A DNA stretch of 64,000 bases. Origin: JBJXGV01 sp046160485. GTDB taxonomy: Bacteria; Orphanbacterota; Orphanbacteria; JBJXGV01. Positions 59,790 to 64,000 of this stretch are shown here, one piece after another. Location of the stretch: assembly GCA_046160485.1 (NCBI GenBank), contig JBJXGV010000027.1, forward strand, positions 62,001 to 126,000, read 5' to 3'. Positions within the stretch are counted from its first letter, which is position 1, and each line of letters starts with the position of its first letter. The position numbers and the translations under genes were made by a program. A model generated the notes under the pieces. The model was not told where the DNA came from, made no database searches, and saw nothing but the letters and a program-made list of their open reading frames with translations.

Positions 59790-60482
59790 CTAGAGAACCC
59801 CGAGCTCCTTTAGGCTCTGATATTGTCCGTTGCCGATAATGACGTGATCGAGAATGTCGATGCCGACGATTTCTCCGGCCTTTACGAATCGCCGGGTTAT
59901 CGCGATGTCTTCCTGGCTTGGTGTCGGAACGCCGGTGGGGTGATTGTGCACGAGAATAATCGCCGCGGCGCTTTTCATGATGGCGGGTTTGAGACCCTCG
60001 CGTGGGTGAACGATCGATGCGTTCAGCGTGCCGACCGATATCGTCTCCACGGAGAGAACGCGGTTCTTGGAATTCAAGAGGATCTCGCGAAAGTGCTCGC
60101 GATCGAGCGTGCGCATTTCATCCATGAGCAGACGGGCAACATCCTCGGGAGATCGAATCGTGGGCATTGGCTCCGCCGAATGGCTCACGACACGACGTCC
60201 AAACTCCGCCGCGGCTTTCATGCGCGAGGCCTTCACCGAACCGACCCCCGCGACCTGCGAGAGCACGAGCGGCTCGGCCTCCGCTACCGCGCGAAGGCTA
60301 CCGAACTGTCGGATGAGATCAGAAGCGACATCGAGGGCGCTTGCGCCGTGCGCCCCCGTACCCAGAAGTAGTGCGAGAATCTCGGTGCCAGAGAGTGCGC
60401 GAACACCGAGGCGCAAGAGCCGCTCGCGCGGACGATCCTCCGCCGGCAACACCTCGACGAGCGTGCGCTCCTCTGCCTCCAC
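59790..60482 (-). CDS. radC: RadC/MPN-family DNA-repair-associated protein
   Basis: About 230 residues. N-terminal helix-hairpin-helix-like part (A-G-V-G-S-V-K-A-S-R-M-K-A), then the JAMM/MPN metalloprotease-like motif H-N-H-P-T-G-V-P-T-P-S-Q-E-D, with an upstream glutamate. Despite its name, a direct role in repair is doubtful. The GTG at 60482 is chosen because it precedes the family beginning (L-V-E-V-L-P-A-E-D-R-P-R-E-R); the frame extends upstream without a clear start. First gene of the mre operon, a common arrangement. Confidence 0.93.
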   Translation of the reverse strand: MEAEERTLVEVLPAEDRPRERLLRLGVRALSGTEILALLLGTGAHGASALDVASDLIRQFGSLRAVAEAEPLVLSQVAGVGSVKASRMKAAAEFGRRVVSHSAEPMPTIRSPEDVARLLMDEMRTLDREHFREILLNSKNRVLSVETISVGTLNASIVHPREGLKPAIMKSAAAIILVHNHPTGVPTPSQEDIAITRRFVKAGEIVGIDILDHVIIGNGQYQSLKELGVL

Positions 60483-60529
60483 CCTTCCGCCCTTCCCCGC
60501 TTCCCTCTCGTAGCGCCTTTTCGCGTGGC

Positions 60530-60558
60530 AAGTTAGCAGAGCGATGTGGGCGTGGCAA
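60530..60558 (-). promoter_or_regulatory. Predicted promoter for the radC-mre operon
   Basis: On the minus strand, TTGCCA (60558-60553) and TAACTT (60535-60530) with a 17-base spacer, about 48 bases before the radC GTG. Confidence 0.5.
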
Positions 60559-60650
60559 GCTGTTTGTCCGCCGTTCGATGTTGCGCTCTCGAAGATCCAT
60601 CGGAACCGTCGGGACCGCCGCACGACACGACAATTCTTCTAGTTCCCGCG

Positions 60651-62261
60651 TCACTGCCACTTCTCCTTCGGGATCGGGAGAAACCGTTTCGGCCCCCAGC
60701 CCGATTCGGGGAGGCTCGTGCCTTCGCGCAGAACCAGCGCCTTCAGCGACCGACCATCGCCGAGCGGAAAGAAGAGCATCTCGTAGAGCTCATACAGCGC
60801 GGGATTCTTGACGAGCTGCACCTCGGAACGTCGAGAAGGATGGATCATCTTGATCGTGTCGGCCTCATCGACCCAGACATTTCCGATAAGAATCATCTCC
60901 GGGCGCCGTGAAAGGACATACGCCCCGTCGCCTTTCTCGTGTCCGGCCTTTCGCGACCCCATCGAGACGGTCGGGGAGTGCGCGATGTGAGCGTCGTTGA
61001 GGCCGAGCATATCGATGGCCTTGCGCTCGGAGTAGTAGGGAACGGCGCCCGCGGGATTCAACGCGATCGTGATGTGTTCGGGCGTTCGGGCCTTCAGGAG
61101 ATGTCCGACCTCGGCCATGAGTTTCGTAAAACTCGCGATGGAAGTTTCCTCCGCGCGGACATCGCGCCACGTTCCCGCGAGCATCGATGCGGCGAGGAGC
61201 GCAGCTAACGAGAGCGGGAGTGCGTTCAGAAGGCCGAGGCGGCGCGCTCCGTTTGTGCGAGTGCCACCCTGACCCAAGCTCTGGCTCGCAGCCGAGTCGG
61301 CGATGCGCGATTGCGGCGCCACGCGATCCGCGATCCGATGCAAGCCCGCGATCGCGAGCAGGCTGATCGTCGGCATCAGCGGAACGATGAACCGATGCGC
61401 GCCGAATGCGTCGCCACCGACCGCCGCCACCGCCGCGATGCCTGAGGCGAGCGCGACGGTGAGGAAGCGCTCGGGTGACTTCAGCGCGCGGGGGAAGGCG
61501 AGGGTCGCGGCGAGCAAGATTGCACCCGGATGAGCGAGATACCTCCAAACGTAATGGAGTCCGCGCAGAACCTGGTCGGCACTGGCTCCCACTTTGACGT
61601 AGTACGTATTCGGCAGCGGATAGCCATAGTAGGCGAGACGAAATGCGAGATGAGGTACGAGCAGCGCGAGCGGAAGCGCGACGAGTGCGCCTGCGTGCCG
61701 CCAGCCGTGCCTTCGGAGAGCATCGGCGCTCGCCAGCGCGAGGAAGAGCAATCCGTCCGGGCGGGTTAGCGACGCGATCACGAGCAGGTGCACGCCGAAC
61801 ACGGACCACCTCACCGCCGGAGCGTACGCGCAAACGAAAAGCCCGGCGGTCAAGAACAGCGTGAAAAGAGACGTTTCCAACCCCTTCGCACTCCAGAACG
61901 CGAACGCCGGGTGCGCGGCAACGAGAACCGGAAGGAGTACGAGGGAAGCTCGAGCGTTTGGAATCAGCCGGATGGGGAGCGTAAGCGCGACGAGAAGGAG
62001 CGCGCCGGCGAGAATTCCGAACCACTCGGCGGCACTCGGCGTAGCGCCAGACAAAGAGAGCAAGAGCACCCAGAGGAAATCCGTGTACCCTTCAACCCTC
62101 TCGCCGGGATTCCATACAAGACCGTCGCCGTTCGCAAGGTGCCGCGCATACGTGAGCGAGATATACGCGTCGTCGATGAGTTCGGATCGAAACGATGCGA
62201 CGAGCAGCGCGTACAACGCCAGCGCCACCGCCAGACTCGTGATGATCCAAATGCGTCGCAT
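60651..62261 (-). CDS. Membrane glycosyltransferase-like protein (DDAYIS family, AftB/ZomB-like), second copy
   Basis: 536 residues, about ten hydrophobic segments. The first extracytoplasmic loop reads L-I-D-D-A-Y-I-S-L-T-Y-A-R-H-L and continues L-V-W-N-P-G-E-R-V-E-G-Y-T-D-F-L-W, the same signature as the protein at 33569-35143. The C-terminal region also has D-M-L-G-L-N-D-A-H-I-A-H-S, so the two proteins are full-length paralogues. The D-D pair is the likely catalytic site. It follows the sulfatase-like gene by about 50 bases and may share its transcript. Confidence 0.82.
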   Translation of the reverse strand: MRRIWIITSLAVALALYALLVASFRSELIDDAYISLTYARHLANGDGLVWNPGERVEGYTDFLWVLLLSLSGATPSAAEWFGILAGALLLVALTLPIRLIPNARASLVLLPVLVAAHPAFAFWSAKGLETSLFTLFLTAGLFVCAYAPAVRWSVFGVHLLVIASLTRPDGLLFLALASADALRRHGWRHAGALVALPLALLVPHLAFRLAYYGYPLPNTYYVKVGASADQVLRGLHYVWRYLAHPGAILLAATLAFPRALKSPERFLTVALASGIAAVAAVGGDAFGAHRFIVPLMPTISLLAIAGLHRIADRVAPQSRIADSAASQSLGQGGTRTNGARRLGLLNALPLSLAALLAASMLAGTWRDVRAEETSIASFTKLMAEVGHLLKARTPEHITIALNPAGAVPYYSERKAIDMLGLNDAHIAHSPTVSMGSRKAGHEKGDGAYVLSRRPEMILIGNVWVDEADTIKMIHPSRRSEVQLVKNPALYELYEMLFFPLGDGRSLKALVLREGTSLPESGWGPKRFLPIPKEKWQ

Positions 62262-62312
62262 CGCCCGGATCGTGAAGGACGCCGGGATCGAAGTAAAGAC
62301 GCTTCGTGGCTG

Positions 62313-63800
62313 CTACTTGACGTACCCGAGCGCGCGCAGTGCTTCCGCAGTGGCCGCGTCGACAGAATCGGACGCGGCCGCCGAACCACGCGCGAGTGCG
62401 GTCCCCTGCGCCACGCGATTCGCGAGTGCGGCCTTCATTCGGGCCGCGCGCTCAGGGTGTAGCGCGACGACGTTCGTCAGTTCCCAAGGGTCGGCGGCGA
62501 GGTCGTACAACTCTTCGATGGCGACTCGGTAGCTGTGTCCATCGCGCCCGGTAAACACGTCATTGTCGATACGATAGTCGTCCGGATTCGAAACATACTT
62601 CCACCGAGAATCGCGCAATCCGTAGATGACCCGGTCCCCGCCCGGCTTCTCTTCGGCCCACTCGATCAAGCTCTGGAACGAATCCGCCGGAGACTCGACC
62701 CCACCTAATGCCCCTTCGGACTGGCGCGGCGACGAGCCGGTCTCACGAATCCAGTTGGCGCGCGACTCTCCCGGGACGACCTCGGACGACGCGCAACCGA
62801 GTAGGTCGAGGAGCGTCGCACGTATGTCGGTGCTCGCCATCGGCACGTCGACGATCCCGCGCTGAACGACTCCTGGAAACGATATCAGCAACGGGACGTG
62901 GAGCGTCGGATGATAGATAGAACACGAGTGCCCAAAGTAGCGGTTACGTTCGAAGAGATCCTCGCCGTGATCGGCGATCACCAAAATCAGAGTCCTCTCC
63001 CGCAGCGAAAGAGAATCTACGGCAGCGAGGATTTCCGCGACGTGCCCGTCGACGCCGTTGACTTGGCCGTCATAGAGCCCGATGAAGTGATTGACGAGCG
63101 TCGCTGGGACGGCCGTGGAATCGATCGCCAGTTCCGCGAACTCCGAAAGGGTCGCGGCGGGCCCGGGCGGCAAGCCGCGACGATAGAGCGTGTCAAGCGG
63201 GCTCGCGGGCGCGTAGGGCATGTGGGGATCAATCAGGTGAATCCACGCGAACCACGGTTGCGACTCACGCTCGGCCAGCCAGGAAACTCCGGCCCGAACA
63301 GCCTTTTCGTCCCACTTCCACTGCGGAACGCCGAACATTCGACAGATGACAAGGCTGTCGATACCCGGGTGGGTCGCCTCGATCATGTTCGTGAGAAACG
63401 CCGCCGTCGCGTATCCGGAATCCCGGAGGTCGGTCGCCAGCGTACGCCGCGACGACGCGAGCTTCTGCCCGTTCGTCCTCACGCCGTGCACGATTGGTTC
63501 CTCCCCCGTGAAAAGAGAGGTCAACGACGGCCACGTCTGCCCGCGCGGCACGATGACTTCCCGAAACAGCGCGCCCTCTGCGGCCAACTGATCAATTGTG
63601 GCGCTCGTTGGGCGAGGGTAGCCATAGCAGGAAAGACGGTCCGCTCGCAGCGTGTCGATACTGATCAGCAAGAGATTGGGCTGGACGTCGACGGTGCCCC
63701 CATGCGGTGCACACGAGAGCAGCAGCAATACTCCGAGCGACATCGCGCGCAGTCGTCCGCGCGGAATTACCTCGGGGGTATCTTTAGAAGAGGAGGCCAT
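62313..63800 (-). CDS. Sulfatase-fold lipoprotein (alkaline phosphatase superfamily)
   Basis: 495 residues. The start ATG at 63800 has an AG-rich site; a second ATG, starting M-S-L-G-V-L-L-L-L-S-C-A-P, gives a clean lipobox (L-L-S-C) and may be the real start. The body is sulfatase-like: L-I-S-I-D-T-L-R-A-D-R-L-S-C-Y-G-Y (metal Asp), P-R-G-Q-T-W-P-S-L-T-S-L-F-T-G (active-site strand), W-I-H-L-I-D-P-H-M-P-Y and V-I-A-D-H-G-E-D-L. The usual sulfatase C/S-x-P-x-R is replaced by T-W-P-S, so a formylglycine sulfatase is unlikely and a phospho- or phosphoethanolamine-type transferase or hydrolase is more plausible. Acts outside the inner membrane. Confidence 0.85.
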   Translation of the reverse strand: MASSSKDTPEVIPRGRLRAMSLGVLLLLSCAPHGGTVDVQPNLLLISIDTLRADRLSCYGYPRPTSATIDQLAAEGALFREVIVPRGQTWPSLTSLFTGEEPIVHGVRTNGQKLASSRRTLATDLRDSGYATAAFLTNMIEATHPGIDSLVICRMFGVPQWKWDEKAVRAGVSWLAERESQPWFAWIHLIDPHMPYAPASPLDTLYRRGLPPGPAATLSEFAELAIDSTAVPATLVNHFIGLYDGQVNGVDGHVAEILAAVDSLSLRERTLILVIADHGEDLFERNRYFGHSCSIYHPTLHVPLLISFPGVVQRGIVDVPMASTDIRATLLDLLGCASSEVVPGESRANWIRETGSSPRQSEGALGGVESPADSFQSLIEWAEEKPGGDRVIYGLRDSRWKYVSNPDDYRIDNDVFTGRDGHSYRVAIEELYDLAADPWELTNVVALHPERAARMKAALANRVAQGTALARGSAAASDSVDAATAEALRALGYVK

Positions 63801-63864
63801 TTGGAACAGCAAACATCGGTGCCTCGGGGCGCCAGGCGATCGCGGCGCCAGCGTGATCCCTGCG

Positions 63865-63902
63865 TAAGAAAATGGGACCATCCTCACGAAGAAGATGGCC
63901 CC
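63865..63902 (-). terminator. Terminator of the rRNA operon
   Basis: On the minus strand, GGGGCCATCTTC pairs with GAGGATGGTCCC around a short TTCGT loop, followed by CATTTTCTTACG. It lies directly after the 5S gene. Confidence 0.7.
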
Positions 63903-63908
63903 AAAATT

Positions 63909-64000
63909 ACTCCGGCGGCGTCCTACTCTCCCACACGGTCTCCCGAGCAGTACCATCGGCGCTGGAGGGCTTAACGACTCTGTTCGGAATGGGAAGAGGT
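63909..64000 (-). rRNA. rrf: 5S ribosomal RNA (3' part, truncated by window end)
   Basis: Read on the minus strand, the last 92 bases contain C-A-T-T-C-C-G-A-A-C, A-G-C-C-C-T-C-C-A-G-C-G-C-C-G-A-T-G-G-T-A-C-T and G-A-G-A-G-T-A-G-G-A-C-G-C-C-G-C-C, the conserved loop B/C and 3' stem of bacterial 5S rRNA. The 5' end, and presumably 23S and 16S genes, lie beyond base 64000. A terminator follows. Confidence 0.93.

Noticed and set aside
1..64000. CRISPR arrays, insertion sequences, prophage or att sites
   Set aside because: No direct-repeat arrays, transposase or phage genes seen in any frame.

Overview
This 64 kb window comes from a GC-rich (roughly two-thirds G+C by eye) Gram-negative bacterium. 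Lipoprotein signals, a prolipoprotein diacylglyceryl transferase, an MltD-type lytic transglycosylase, a Wzi-like outer-membrane protein, an AttEFGH-like ABC system and secreted proteins with FlgD/type-IX-like C-termini all fit a diderm. The mix resembles uncultured FCB-related candidate phyla such as Eisenbacteria, but that placement is inference. Genes are dense, often overlapping by 1-20 bases. No IS element, prophage, CRISPR array or tRNA was seen. The window ends inside a 5S rRNA gene.

Layout. 1-2.3 kb: a partial membrane glycosyltransferase-like gene and a 3D-domain secreted protein. 2.5-12 kb (minus): a tightly packed housekeeping cluster, valS - DUF4139 - HTH/RodZ-like - uvrB - nadC - birA - coaX. 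12-15.2 kb (plus): an alkaline-phosphatase-superfamily lipoprotein, then two tandem paralogous secreted proteins with Ca-loop-like repeats. 15.3-21.3 kb: a triple-rhodanese protein (minus) and an AttEFGH-like ABC ATPase/permease/lipocalin operon (plus). 21.4-24 kb (plus): a redox-flavoured cluster beginning with a short ArsC/thioredoxin-fold gene that carries an in-frame UGA as U-x-x-C followed by a SECIS-like hairpin (a probable selenoprotein), then DUF523-DUF1722, dtd, bacilliredoxin and a small hypothetical protein. 24-29 kb: clpB and a GlgX-type debranching enzyme, divergent. 29-35.8 kb (minus): an envelope glycan operon of VOC protein with histone-H1-like tail, membrane glycosyltransferase, GT9, GT2 and a membrane/TPR protein. 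36-45.6 kb: diguanylate cyclase, secreted metallopeptidase-like protein, two beta-helix proteins, a GT39/TPR protein and an apparently highly expressed secreted protein with its own promoter and terminator. 45.7-47.5 kb: mltD. 47.5-60.5 kb (minus): a long cell-shape and envelope operon, radC - mreB - mreC - mreD - mrdA - rodA - lgt - aroE - comF - GT39 - D,D-carboxypeptidase - Wzi-like. 60.6-63.8 kb: another membrane glycosyltransferase and a sulfatase-fold lipoprotein. Then the 5S rRNA with its terminator.

The strongest discoveries are the probable selenoprotein at 21422-21769 and a short C-terminal motif, [S/T]-W-G-x-[V/I]-K-x-[L/F]-[F/Y], shared by three otherwise different secreted proteins at 14.5, 15.2 and 45.5 kb. 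That motif could be a sorting or anchoring tag. Promoters of the sigma-70 type (TTGxxx, 16-18 bases, TAxxxT) recur upstream of many transcription units and are listed where they are convincing.
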